Of a DNA stretch of 64,000 nucleotides, positions 53,117 through 64,000 are shown in pieces. Within the stretch, counting starts at the first letter, position 1. Each line of letters begins with the position of its first letter. The notes under the pieces are model-generated. The model did not search any database. It was not told the DNA's origin and worked only from the letters and a program-made list of their open reading frames with translations. Made by a program: the position numbers and the translations under genes. This DNA is from Rotaria macrura (taxonomy: Eukaryota > Rotifera > Eurotatoria > Philodinida > Philodinidae), in NCBI GenBank assembly GCA_900239685.1, contig OENT01000171.1, positions 1 through 64,000 of the forward strand, in the 5' to 3' direction.

Positions 53117-54146
53117 TACTGCATCAAAAACACAATATCTTAACTTCTGGCTTTTCTCACAAGTGTGATTGTGTAGTTTACTATATTATGTTTATTCTTT
53201 TTTTTTGTTCATGTATACATATATATGCGTTTACCATCTCGAAAATTAATAGAAAGAAAACAAATTTTAAAAGAAAGAAAAAACAAGCATAATCTCTTAT
53301 TTTCTTTTTTTGCTAATGGCCGAGAAAAAAAAATATTGTGATTAGTTAATCAAGCTTTCCATTTTGATCGAGAACAATATAATTGAGATACTTGAGATCA
53401 TAAAAGATAATGTATGAATTCTCTATGCACGATTTTGCTTCATGATGTAATTATCAACGAAAGATGAAAGGAAAATATCGATCTAAGACCAAGTCAGTTA
53501 GTCAAGATCAATAATGAAACAAAAGTAAGTTACGATTGTCTTGAATAAAGTTGATTGTCTTAGGGGATACAATCTTCGTTCACCTCTTGTACACATATAC
53601 ACATCCATTACTGATAGTGTATGTCAATCGTATTTATTTTCTAAAGTACAGAATAGTTACTGACATAATACATATACACTATCGACATTCGAAGAAGAAG
53701 AAAAAAAGAAACGCATTGACTTCTCAAGAGTCGGATTGCGCAATCAGTTCGATATAGTTGATAGTGGTCAGCCGTCAGTAAAAGATAGACTCGTAATCCA
53801 TTATCGGAATGACCATCACATCAATAGGTGAAGACGGATAACTATCAGCTATTTGATATTTTTGTATAATGGAAAGATGGGAAAAGATCAAACAAGACAT
53901 TTTTTGTTGTTGTTTGACCATAACCTAATCAACTATTCTCACATATCTATCATCTCTGCTTCTCTCTTTTCTGTTCTGTTGTTGTTGGTGTCTACCACAT
54001 TGATCATCGTCCATTACATCATAAAAAACGTTTACTTAGTCGCTCTCTCAGTCTGTGTCTTTTCAACAAAAGGTAAATTGTTTATCTTCCAAGTTATTCT
54101 CTTATTTCCAGACAAGCACAAGCTAAGTATACATTATACAAGATCA
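53117..54146. other. Intergenic, nothing recognised
   Basis: About 1 kb AT-rich spacer upstream of the SH2-protein gene. An open frame runs through from 53853 in frame with the SH2 start codon, but its first ATG-containing part is hydrophobic and unlike a conserved exon, so it is treated as leader sequence. Confidence 0.4.
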
Positions 54147-55233
54147 ATGTTTGAGACGATAAGACGAACATTCGCTAGCACGAATTCTAGTCAACGAATG
54201 AAGAGCAAGTATGTTGAACATATATACATATAGTATATCGGTTGTTAGATTTAAAGAATCGAAATGTGTTTTAAATTTTATTTTTGGTACAAGATCTGTA
54301 CATGCAAGTGTAAGAACATCGACAGCAGCAGATAGTAATGAAGAAACAGATTCATCGTTAAGTGATGATTTTAAAAGTATCCAAAATTCGATTCTGTCAA
54401 TTAACAGACCATCATCAATTGTTCTAAAAAGGTATATTACAATTTATAACATGAATTTCATAGATTAACATCGAAAAACACAACGAACAGCTGACATAAA
54501 AAAGATTCATTTTTCACGTTAGAGAAATTCACACTAGAAGGTAATTGACGTAACTATTATGGACCTAAAACTTCGAAGTGTAGTTTATATTCGGAATTAT
54601 TTCACGGTCATTTCGAGCATATATATATACATATATCAATAATGATTATAATAGTAAGATATTACTATTGAATGGATGATTTACTATTTAGTTTTGCTCC
54701 AAATCCTTCTCCATTGCCTTCAACACTTAGTGTTACCGATGAAGATGTTCCATGGCTGCATGAAAACATAACTAGGTAAAGAAAAACAAACAGCTTAAAT
54801 AAATACACTTCTAAGTGCATTTTGAATAGGGAAGCTGTAGAACATGTTTTATCGTGTCGTTCAATTGGCAGCTTTCTTGTTCGTCGGCCAACATCGGTAT
54901 CATCAACAAACACCTATGTTCTATCGATACGCGTACCGAAATATATGAAACGATCATGTATTGTTCATTATTTGATCGATCAAGATAATTCTGGTTATCG
55001 ATTGAGAGTAAGTTCGTTGTTTGATTGAACTTCGATTAGTTTCTTTTTTTCCCCCTAATCTCATGTAGGGCACGAAAAAATATTTTTCAACATTAAATTC
55101 ATTTATTGTACATCATTCAATTGTTGCAGAGAATCTACCGGTAGTTCTAGATATACGAGCGTGTACATCATTACGTACAGTAGATGACAATGACTGTAAT
55201 GGTAAAGTAGCACGCAATGAATATGTAATATAA
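54147..55233 (+). CDS. Small SH2-domain protein, tensin-like
   Basis: Five exons (54147-54208, 54294-54431, 54692-54775, 54830-55007, 55069-55233) give 208 residues, all in phase. Residues 1-80 are Ser/Thr-rich and disordered. An SH2 domain spans about 87-185: PWLHENITREAVEHVL, then GSFLVRRP with the phosphotyrosine-binding arginine R113, YVLSIRVP, IVHYLID, and a second half KKYFSTLNSFIVHHSIVAENLP. The YF-S-L-x-x-(L/F)-V-x-x-HSI-x-x-x-x-LP wording resembles tensin SH2 domains most. There is no PTB, C1 or kinase domain, and only a ~25-residue polar tail, so it should act as a phosphotyrosine adaptor in the cytoplasm, possibly a negative regulator. The start at 54147 (MFETIRRTF) is the likeliest. 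The tensin assignment is tentative; SH2 itself is clear. Confidence 0.82.
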
Positions 55234-56920
55234 ACAGAACAAAACCAGATAAATTCATTGTACATATATTGTTTTCTATACTGTTTAAATTATATTTAAT
55301 AAATAAATATGTATGTGTATGTATATGTGTTGTCATTTAAAAAGATAAATAAATGTTTCTCGATTATGTCTACTTTAGTTTACATTGAAAATTTTGAACA
55401 AATCCATCGGATATCTATCAATGTTTGAAAAATTATTTTTTCAGAAATTGATAGTCTACATAGATGGAGCATTGTTCCACATAAATGTATGCATAGACGG
55501 AAATAATTTCTTATGCTAGTGACATTGTTATTAAGAAAACGTTTATCCTCGTGATATCTGAGCAGACTGTTTTGCAATTCGTTATCTTTACCTCTGTTGA
55601 AATCGACAAAACAAAAATATTCGATTCGATGATTATGCGTGGAGGATGTGCTCGAATTCGAAAGACATTTCATTTTTCAATAAGAAAAAAGAACATGACT
55701 TACATTCTATAAAAATTCCTCGTCTCGTCTAATCTGACCAATTAAATTAATAGAAATCCAAAATCGTATGTATTATAGGAACATAGAAGCTCTATTTCTT
55801 TAACGTATTGTTATAGTTTCTCTAGTGTTCAATCAGATAGGATGTTTTTCATTGATTTCGAACGAATTATCTATTTCATAAGATATCTTGAACGATTTTT
55901 GACAATGTTATGTCAATCTAGACTGTTGAAATTGAAAAGTCTTTTACCTCGAAAAATTGTAGAAACATGAGATATGTAATCATCGACAATGCACTCAATT
56001 TGAACGAATTCTAATTTTTTTTCTTTGATTGTCGCCGGCAATACACAAGTGATTGTAGAATTCATAAAAAAAGGAACTATTTGTTTAGTATGGTTATCCC
56101 ATGAGTTAAGAACACAAATTACTAACTTATCAATTATTAAAAAAAGGCTGTGTAACTTTTTAGTTGACAAGGAATCATGTTTAATGGAATGTATAGCAAT
56201 GCTATAACAAAAATTGAATGAGTTAAACGAAGCGTATCAATGGATGAACCACGATAGAACAACGAACAGATTTCTGACGCTTGCTCATTATCAGTAACAA
56301 AAATGTATCAGATCGTGACAGAGGTGTTTTCATTGTATGCATACAAAGTGGTATTTGTTGATAAACAAATAAAGGCAAACTTTATAAATTGAAAACTTCA
56401 TTCCTACTCATTTCTAAGAGCATGATTCGTTTAAATAAACGTTTTTGTTTTCAGTAACCATTGTAAGGACTTCCGAAGTGTTACCAATATTTAATGATTC
56501 TCGTTTCATATAATCCCTGAGGTATGATTGATCAGTTTTACTTATGTGAATCAACTCAGTTGCCTTACCAATTACATTTGGTTTTTTCATTCTTCAAATA
56601 AAAATATTTTATGATGGCTATATTTTAAAAAAATTGAATGAGTATGTTGATGGATCTCGAAAATGAAAATGCCTGCATTGCTTATTTTAACGAAAGAAGC
56701 ATTTATTTCATTTGAACGATTTCACTAGGATTCTGTATAATATACGTGCAATATCGTCTATCTAATTCTTTCCCGAATGTAAATAGTTTATAATCATCTT
56801 CAAGAATAAAAATTAGGGATGAACTATTATTCACATCACATCATCTGTTTTTTGTATTAAAATAAACATCGAATACAGGAAAATTGACTAATCATCATAA
56901 ATAAGAAAAGTACATAGGGT
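55234..56920. other. Intergenic, nothing firmly recognised
   Basis: 1.7 kb between converging genes. Minus frames at 55380-55673 (97 codons with ATG) and 55913-56170 (85 codons, no ATG at its 5' end) are open but show no family features or splice partners; they may be remnants. Confidence 0.35.
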
Positions 56921-59517
56921 CTATTCTTCTTCGTCATCATCATTTGGTTGTTGTTCTTGTAATCTTCGTTGATGTTGTCGTCTAGGCCTTCTTGGTCTTT
57001 GAATAGGTCTATCTGGTGGAAGAACGCCACCATAACCACGTTGAATGCATGTTTGTGTACTTGGCATGCCTAATGACCAAAAATGCTCCGGTGTTTGAAC
57101 GACTGGCCTCTGTCGATGGCGACATTTTAAACCTTCTTTATGACGAAATTCTTCAGGTAAACAAAGCCAATAGTTACGACACATTGGACAAGCATAAAGT
57201 AATTCTTCACTGTCAACACCCGTATAGGGAGATTCGAGGAGAGCTTCATTTTGAATATTTTCTTCGTCTGCTTCTTCTTCTCCGTCATCGTCGTCTTCGT
57301 CTTTATCCATTGCTGTTGTTGTTGCCTGTTCAGGAATAGTATCATACATAATTGGTGATGGTATAGATTTACGTTTTAATGATCGCATATTAGATATTTT
57401 ACTATGTTTAATAGATGCCAATAGAGTAGATATATTATTCTGAAATCATAAGTTTTTCAAGGATGCCGTATGAATAAAAGTCGAGAGATGAATTTTACTT
57501 GATCATTTTCATGATCAGACATGGATTCCGATGGTTGAGCTAAGCCAATGAGAGATTCTGGCATAAACATTGTTGTGTCGTTGCCTGGTGTTGCTGGTTC
57601 GAGTTTCATAGAAGTCGATCTTGTTGTTGATCGAGGTGACTCAACTGGTTGAAATAATTGTGTCATTGTCAGTTGACGCATCGATACTATTGAAGATGAT
57701 TTTTTTTGTTTCGAATTCGCTGAAGTTGTAGATTGACGTCGTTTTGTTTTTGGCTAAAATAAAATAACGACAACAAAGCTTGATAATACATGCAAGAAAT
57801 GATCATACTGGTGTGACAAGTTCTCTTTTTATATCAATTGAATCTTGTCGTCGCGTCTCAGTTGATTTTTGTTGATGAGAAGATAGATGATTTTCATCTT
57901 GTCTTTCATTCCGAACAGCTAATAATGGAACAATTTCATTTGATATACTATTCTCTAATTCCATCGATTGTTGTAATGATTCATCGGTTGACTTCGTTGA
58001 TAGATTTAATGGACAAGTATCAGAATCAACTTGTGATTCGAATGCAAATGGACTCGTTAATGATTTATTACTTTGTTCATGAGCCAGTAAACTATCAACA
58101 TTATTTTGTCGTTCTTCGATTGCCTCTTGAATTTCGTGTATGAAAGCGTTGTAGATCTATATATATATATATGATTACATGTTTTTTCTTTGAACTAAGA
58201 AGAAATACTTTCATCATTACTTAAATCTTACATTCAGCCTTAAGATATTTTGAGGACTGTTCTACTGTCGAATTCTATAATGATGATGACTATTTTGTTG
58301 AATATTGGCTGTGATATAGTACGGAAATTTTTCATATACTTAACTTTGTCAAAATCAACAAAAATAGCAATAAACCAAGTAACTTAGGTGAAGATATTCA
58401 CTGAAATTTTCTAGATTTGATAATCAACACTAATTTCTACTATACTTTAGTTTTGATTACTCGAGTCAATATCATGGAATATATTTCTAACGGAAAGTAT
58501 CGATTGTTCTTCTAAAATATTAATAAATATCAAGATAGACTCACATATGTGTATAAGAAATGTATTAGTAATTTACAAATGTATTTTAGAATGTCTCATA
58601 CATGTACTGAGTTTTAGCACGATTGATATACTATAAACTTGAGAAGTTGAAGATCTTCATTTGTACAAATTGGTATAAGTACATAAAAGCGACGCAGCGG
58701 ATTAATGGAAGTATCTGTACTTCGTATTCATTGAACTATTCTTTCCTCAATTGTATTAGTTCAATTTATATGATAATCATTTAAAATGTGCATTTACACA
58801 AGTAATATATAACGGATACTTGTACATCTCTCAAAAATACCAATCTCACCGTATTTGAAAAGTTCTTGGGAGTAAAATTTCTATTATCAATACATTCATA
58901 TTATGTGAATAAATGCTAAAATGCACACACAGATTACGTGACAGCTTTAGAATTGACAATAAAGATGACTGAATAGAAAATTTCTGTGAAAGAAACGTAC
59001 AAGTCTCCGTTCACTTCTACATAGCAACATAACACATACGTACAGTAGAATATTATTATCTAAAAACTTTTCCATCGATTCTCAAGCCTTGTGCTTCAAA
59101 AAAGAGCAGTTGTTTAATGAAAACACCAAAATATTCTACAATCTATGCTAAGATAAACAATCATGAATTGATTGACCTTGGTGACGTGTTTTGAGCAAGA
59201 CTCATCGAGCTAATGTCTACGAATTCCCTACGAGTATTAGAGCTGATCTACATTTTAAAATTCATCGCTTCATATTTCTTGGCCATATCATTGGATGGTT
59301 TGATATGTACTGCATCAAACGTCAGTGTGTTCACCTTCTTTCCATATCACTTTTGTCCTCAACGATTGCTTACCTCGGCAAACAAATGAAGAATGCGTCC
59401 TTTTTGTTTTAATTCAAAATTAGGTATGGCTGATAAAACAAGTTCAACTGTTTCATATCGTATTGCACCACCCAATATAGTATGACTTTGCCGGGTTGAT
59501 GATCGTGATACGGACAT
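56921..59517 (-). CDS. RBBP8: CtIP/RBBP8/Sae2-family DNA end-resection factor
   Basis: Four exons (59517-59374, 58156-57809, 57753-57499, 57439-56921) give 421 residues in phase; human CtIP has 897. CtIP activates the MRE11-RAD50-NBS1 nuclease to start resection of DNA double-strand breaks in the nucleus. The C-terminal Sae2-like domain is clear: CPMC (C333, C336), KCRHR (C355, H357), then QTPEHFWSLGMPSTQTCIQRGY, closely matching human [22 protein letters not shown]. The CDK site equivalent to human T847 (T-P) and the ATM/ATR site equivalent to T859 (T-Q) are both kept. Residues 97-101 read PLNLS, a CtBP-binding motif as in human PLDLS. The N-terminal tetramerising coiled coil is short (about 35-75). 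The least certain link is the 1.2-kb intron joining exon 1. The C-terminal acidic DDDEEE end is unusual. Confidence 0.85.
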
Positions 59518-59720
59518 AATATACTACAATTATCACAAATACAAAAAGCACTAGTTTTTCTTTATTCACATTTGTTGTCTATTAAAAATATAAATAAATA
59601 AGAAAAACGTAAAAAGAATCCAAGACGTAACATTTTAGAAAGAAATTTGTATCAAGTTATCGGAAAAAGGAAAAAGAAATAAGCCAAACCATAATAGTAT
59701 GGCTTTTAATAAAAAACCTA

Positions 59721-59822
59721 TTATCCACCACGTCGTCTAGCGTAACAACCGATTAAAACACATAAACCAAATAGAAGGATTGCTAATCCAATCAATAATG
59801 CAATAACATCAATGGCTACCAT
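59721..59822 (-). CDS. SMIM30-like single-pass micropeptide (33 residues)
   Basis: An intact 33-codon frame from ATG 59822 to TAA 59721 encodes a start MVAIDVIALLIGLAILLFG, then LCVLIGCYARRRGG. It has one membrane helix (about 5-26) followed by a basic tail, which predicts the C-terminus on the cytosolic side. It matches the mature part of human SMIM30 (DAIALLLGVVLSITG, then ICACLGVYARKRNG) in the D-x-IALL-G start, the small/Cys helix end and the YARKR-type tail. Vertebrate SMIM30 has an extra N-terminal signal peptide; none could be joined in frame here, though an upstream exon is possible. It is an ER or plasma-membrane microprotein by family. It lies between CtIP and CHMP3. Confidence 0.7.
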   Translation of the reverse strand: MVAIDVIALLIGLAILLFGLCVLIGCYARRRGG

Positions 59823-60450
59823 CTTCGTTGTTTGTACTTCAGAAAATTATCAACAGCAAGAACACCAGTGAAGATTCAATTATTTCTAAGACCGCTATGG
59901 TTTTGTGTATACCAATGAGTGACAAAGCACAATCTGAAATAATAACTGTTATCTTTTTCGTCTGTTTATGAAATGAGAATGACGAAAAGCCAAATCACTA
60001 GCACATAGGCAAGAAGATAAGATAGTGAAGATGATTCAAAGGAACTTTAAACCAAGTTTTGCTTACTTGCTGTTATATTAAACTACGATGTTGACTAATT
60101 GAAGAGTAGATTTGTTTCTCGTTTATCCTATACAATGAAATGTACTAAGAAAAAAATTAAGCAAACGAACGAACCAGCAAGGATGGATACATTTTCAAAT
60201 CAATCATACATTCGATGTACAGAATATTTAGCGCCACAATCAATGTTGATGTACTAGAACATATATTTCTTTTAATTTTAAAACAAATTTTGACAGAAAA
60301 TCCATTTAAAAAATTTTCTTGTTATATTTTCTTGAGCTTTTTCTTATTTTCACATGATTGGTTTTGTTGCACCAATAAAAAGAATTAATCAAACACCTGA
60401 TGAATAAGATTAATCATCATCATTCTTTATTTTCTGTTATTGTTTTAGTG
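59823..60450. other. Divergent promoter region (micropeptide / CHMP3)
   Basis: 628 bp between divergent genes. A leucine-rich stretch directly upstream of the micropeptide ATG (about 59834-59865 on the minus strand) is in another frame and broken by stops, so a signal-peptide exon cannot be claimed. Nothing else recognised. Confidence 0.4.
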
Positions 60451-61524
60451 ATGATGAGTTTCTTCGATCGACGAACTCCTTATGAAAAAGCTAGAGAACA
60501 AGTTTGTTCACTAAATCTTTGAGGAAATAAACAACTACATTTTCTTTCTATTTTTTGTTTACTTGAAATTCTAGACCCGCGAGATCAGTAAACAAATTCG
60601 TCATGAGAAACGTCAACTAGATAGACAAATCAATCGTAATTGTTCTTCGTAGTTGGAAACAAATTTTTCTCAGAGTAATGTTCTATTCTTTTTTGTTTTC
60701 AAAGAGTCGGATCGTGAAATTCAACGTCTTTCAATTGATATTCGTAAACATGCAGCAAGTAATAATAAAGATGCTCTTCGTACATTAGCCAAAGCTATTG
60801 TTAAGTAAGCCTTTGTTTTATCTTTTATTTTCATACGTTTGAGAAAAACAATGAATAATTCTCATTGAAGAATAAAACATGATAAAAGTCGTCTATATTC
60901 AGCGAAAGCTAATCTTGATACAATAGAAAATGCTGTTAAAAATCAATTAAGTAATGAATTAGTTCTGTTTTCGTTTTCTCATCGAAGATTTAAATAGACG
61001 GAATTTTTTAGCTAATGTAAAAATAACTGGAATCATGCAAAAGAGTAATGAAGTTGCTCGTTCAATGGCTCAACTAATGAAAGTTGGTCAATTTCAATCA
61101 ATATCTGCACAATTTTCAAAAGAATTAATTAAAGTAACGTGTTCAAATTTGAAAAACAAACTGAATAGTCATGAATGACTCTAATATTTTGATTGTCATA
61201 TTATTCTTTTTAAAGATGGGTATTATGGGGGAAATGATGAATGAGGCAGTCGATGCTGCCATGGATAATGATGATCTTGAAGAAGAAACCGATGAAGAAA
61301 TAGCTAAAGTAATCAATGAAGTTCTTGCTGGTAAGAAAATAAGTAAAACATTAAGGATAAACAAATTTATTTTCATTCTTTTCATTAAAGGTAAAGTGGG
61401 TACATTACCAAGTGTAGTGGTTGGTGGAACAACTCTAAGAGACAATGAAGCAGCTGGTGCTTTAGGAGATGCTGATAGTGAAGAAGATGAAATGGAGCAA
61501 CGTTTACAAGCATTGAGAAGTTGA
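60451..61524 (+). CDS. CHMP3: CHMP3/VPS24, ESCRT-III subunit
   Basis: Seven exons (60451-60501, 60575-60635, 60705-60804, 60871-60950, 61012-61133, 61216-61330, 61391-61524) give 220 residues, against 222 in human, all in phase. CHMP3 co-polymerises with CHMP2 and CHMP4 on endosomal and other membranes for multivesicular body sorting, abscission and membrane repair. The basic helices 1-2 are seen in REISKQIRHEKRQLDRQI and DREIQRLSIDIRKHAA, followed by LAKAIVKIKHDKSRLYSAKA and MQKSNEVARSMAQLM. The autoinhibitory acidic half carries GEMMNEAVDAAMDNDDLEEE, and the C-terminal MIM-like motif for VPS4 is MEQRLQALRS, as in human MQSRLATLRS. The first donor is GTTTGT, weaker than the others; the frame needs it. 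Two ATGs occur in tandem at the start; the first is used here. Confidence 0.93.
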
Positions 61525-62638
61525 GAGATCATTGTATATAGAACACGAAATGACAAGCCAGTTATTCATATTACTAGCACTAAATCTAATTTTAAACTTT
61601 TTTTTCAATTTCATGTGCTCCCCATAGAGAGGCACCTAAATATATGAATTCTTTTCAACAAAAAAAATACTACTTGATCAAAAATCGACTAATACAATAT
61701 AGGATTCTCTCTTATAATGCTGCATAGTTCAAAAAAGTGAAAATTGAAAAGGACAGAATTTTGAAATCTAGTTTTGAAACTGAAAAACTGCTTCTGAATA
61801 CCATCAGTGAGAAAAAAAAACAAATTTCCATTCCTATCAAACTAGATGAAAATAGTGGATTTCTTTTCTCACTGGTATATGGAAAAATGATGAATGACAG
61901 GAATTCTCTCAGGTTGTAAATACGATCTTAGAAAACAAATTATTTACTTATCGTTAATTTAAAAAAGTAGCATTCATCACGAACGCTAACGAGTTGTATT
62001 CTAAAATAAAGAACCCATTTCGACACCTTCCTATTACATATGTCTATCCCAGAAGATGTTTGCGAAATTCATATTCTTATTATGACAAGAGTAGGATTTC
62101 CTAATTCAATTTCCTAAATGGAAAAAAGTTTTCCTACGGCTAATTATTTTCCTATAACTCCCAATGCGCAGTGACATGCATAAAGGTAAATCGTTTACAC
62201 ACTTGATAGAAGAAACTCATTTGGTTAAGTGCACGGAGTATGTTACATTTTGAAGAGTACATAGTTAGAAGTTGTTTTTTTTCTTGAAAAACAAATTTCA
62301 ATAATATTTTGACACACTCGAACAAAATGTACTGTTGCATTCTCGAAACCAATTTCGATCAGATATTTGATTGATCATCATCTTACTTATATGAGATATG
62401 AAATGTATATTCGAATATTATTTTCTACCGAAAACTAACAATACGCGAAGTCCAACGTATCCCTGTTATTTTTTGTATTGATGCCGTCTTGTTATGCAAT
62501 ATTCACTCAGTATTCAATACTTATATTTATTAAATATAGAATATAATTTTTTCCGCAATTCTTCTCTTCGATGAACGAGTTTGCATTGTCTGTCAAAATT
62601 TTTTGATATCAGCAATCTTGTTCAATGCAATGTTTCAC
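61525..62638. other. Intergenic, nothing recognised
   Basis: 1.1 kb AT-rich spacer between converging genes. A 60-codon plus frame at 61737-61919 is unsupported. Confidence 0.4.
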
Positions 62639-64000
62639 TTAAATTTTCGTCTGATGTACATAAGGAAGTTGATCCTCTTCTCCTTCAACATCATCATCAC
62701 TCTCACTGTCGCTTGATATTGATTCTGCTAGTTTCGGTACACCAAATATGCGAGCAAATGAAAGACCATCATCGTTATCGAAATCAATACTATTGTTAAG
62801 TGAGGATTGTTTTTGAGTTCGTCTTTGATATGCTTTGACGTGTTTACTTATTTGTTTGATTTGCATTAGTCGATCAACTATAGCAATTCGCTTTAATTTA
62901 ATGGTCTTATTCAGAGAATATTGTCGAAGAGTACTTATCATTGCACGAGCGGTCATTGAAGTTGCATGACGTCGTTCCGCACTAAATTTAACTAGAAGAG
63001 AAAATTTTACAAGGTCCATTTTCTGATGTAATAAATCGTCAAGTCCATTTTCTTATACATCTCATTTGAAATGCCGTGTAAGGATTGTGAATGAAAATCA
63101 GTACATTGCTAGTTCTTTATTTGTAGAATGAAAAGAAAAATTCATGTCAACGAAATACTCTTCCGAAGTCTATTAATTTTGGTAGTTTTAGATAATGACT
63201 ACGGTACTAATAAGACCTTGTTTTATATTCTAAATTCACAAGGGAAAATGACAACATAGATTGAACACAGTTTTTAACGCTCTACAAATGACAGTAGAAT
63301 TGTATTCACTATTCATTTCTATGTTAGTTTATGTAGTATTACGCGTGTGATCCCACTGAGGCAAATCAATAAAACAAGATCGATGTGTCTGTCATTTTAT
63401 AGAGCATACAAGATCTGTGTTGATCTAAGCTGTTGGCTGTCAAAGTTAGTTAATTACGGGCATCGTAGTTATTATCGAAAAATCCTCAATCTGATGGAGT
63501 TTTTCTCCTCTCTCTCTCTCTCTCGAATCATCATTAGTCATTGAATATTATTTTTACAGTGCGTAATAAATAAAATAAAAAACAAGCATTGTGCAGATCT
63601 TTATGTATATTGATGCTCATATATTAAACGTGAAATTTAATCAGATGAAACATGAAAATGAAATTTCCAATTAGAAATTCTTACCCATCGGTTCAAGAAT
63701 CGGCATTGCAAAACTTTTTATACCATTCTGTTCAATAGTCTGTAAAGCGCGATAAATTATTTGCTCATATGTTGTTTGATATGAATCCATCGCTACTTTA
63801 TCTTTCATAGTTTCACCGTTAGATAAACGTGGAACAATAAAAAACATAATGATTTTGGCTTGTATTTTCAATCCGTGATTGGGTAAAGAAATGATCTATT
63901 GATCAAAGATTAGTTATTATGATTATTATTATGATTCTATGTTTTGCCTTTGTTGATAAGTTTTCACTTCTGACTTACATCTCCTTCACGAGGACGTGTA
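62639..64000 (-). CDS. Macro-domain-like protein, 3' part (5' end beyond the window)
   Basis: Three exons are visible: 64000-63979 (cut by the window edge), 63895-63685 and 62991-62639, all in phase, for about 195 C-terminal residues. The middle exon reads like the second half of a macro (ADP-ribose-binding) domain: YEQIIYRALQTIEQNGIKSFAMPIL parallels the L-x-x-A-x-x-x-G-IKSIAFPAI signature, and the next exon continues with SMTARAMISTLRQYS and a basic KLKRIAIVDR, like the helix and strand that close the fold. A basic coiled segment (QIKQISKHVKAYQRR) and an acidic SDSESDDDVEGEED tail follow. The glycine-rich phosphate loop usual after FPAI is replaced by LEPM, so ADP-ribose binding may be lost. 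The family call is tentative. Confidence 0.55.
63509..63525. repeat. TC microsatellite
   Basis: A short run of TC/CT dinucleotides, about eight units, in the 0.7-kb intron between the last two exons of the macro-domain-like gene. A similar run lies at about 35248-35261. Confidence 0.7.

Noticed and set aside
55913..56170. 85-codon minus frame upstream of the SH2 gene end
   Set aside because: Its 5' codon is TTG, an A-rich run interrupts it and no motif is recognisable.
57016..57339. Plus-strand frame of 107 codons
   Set aside because: Antisense shadow of the conserved last exon of the CtIP homologue.

Overview
The window is nuclear DNA of a small-genome invertebrate animal. It is AT-rich, and its split genes have mostly tiny GT-AG introns (about 40-90 bp) with a few long ones. 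The encoded proteins are clearly metazoan: SMARCC, CtIP/RBBP8, a ZEB-type zinc finger, a tensin-like SH2 protein and an SMIM30-like micropeptide. Intron size, base composition and protein divergence fit a bdelloid rotifer best (Adineta/Rotaria type). That assignment is inference; no marker gene fixes it. Exons were assembled by hand from splice signals. For most genes every junction keeps phase and the summed length is a multiple of three, which supports the models.

Layout. 1-300: a GC-rich 33-bp satellite and a fold-back. 300-3.85 kb: non-coding, including an AT-rich array. 3.86-5.5 kb: a coiled-coil protein gene and a Pmp3-family gene, both on the minus strand. 5.5-9.8 kb: no gene seen. 9.78-17.75 kb (+): one large predicted gene for an unrecognised alpha-helical repeat protein with a CCHC zinc knuckle; one of its introns holds a short hAT-like MITE with perfect 8-bp target-site duplications. 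17.8-21.5 kb: no gene seen. 21.5-34.6 kb: a secreted, probably GPI-anchored Cys-rich protein (+), then on the minus strand KRR1 (ribosome biogenesis), a ZEB-like two-finger module and SMARCC (SWI/SNF scaffold). 36-41.9 kb (+): an ABCB7/ATM1-type mitochondrial ABC transporter and an EEF1AKMT1-type lysine methyltransferase. 43-44.2 kb: an MLF-family gene (+) facing a second Pmp3 gene (-). 44.2-52.8 kb: an 8.6-kb stretch without genes that contains a large imperfect inverted repeat (48.3-49.6 kb). 52.8-53.1 kb: a third Pmp3 gene (+). 54.1-55.2 kb: a tensin-like SH2 protein (+). 56.9-59.8 kb (-): CtIP/RBBP8 (DNA end resection) and a 33-codon SMIM30-like micropeptide. 60.5-61.5 kb (+): CHMP3/VPS24 (ESCRT-III). 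62.6-64 kb (-): the 3' part of a macro-domain-like gene cut by the window edge.

The genes do not form a pathway; this is an ordinary eukaryotic neighbourhood of housekeeping genes. The points most worth following are the orphan helical-repeat/zinc-knuckle protein, the CtIP homologue with both regulatory phosphosites and a CtBP-binding motif conserved (relevant to break repair in desiccation-tolerant rotifers), the ZEB-like fingers that are splice-phase compatible with SMARCC, the three dispersed Pmp3 copies with shifted introns, the SMIM30-like peptide, the fold-back element and the hAT MITE.
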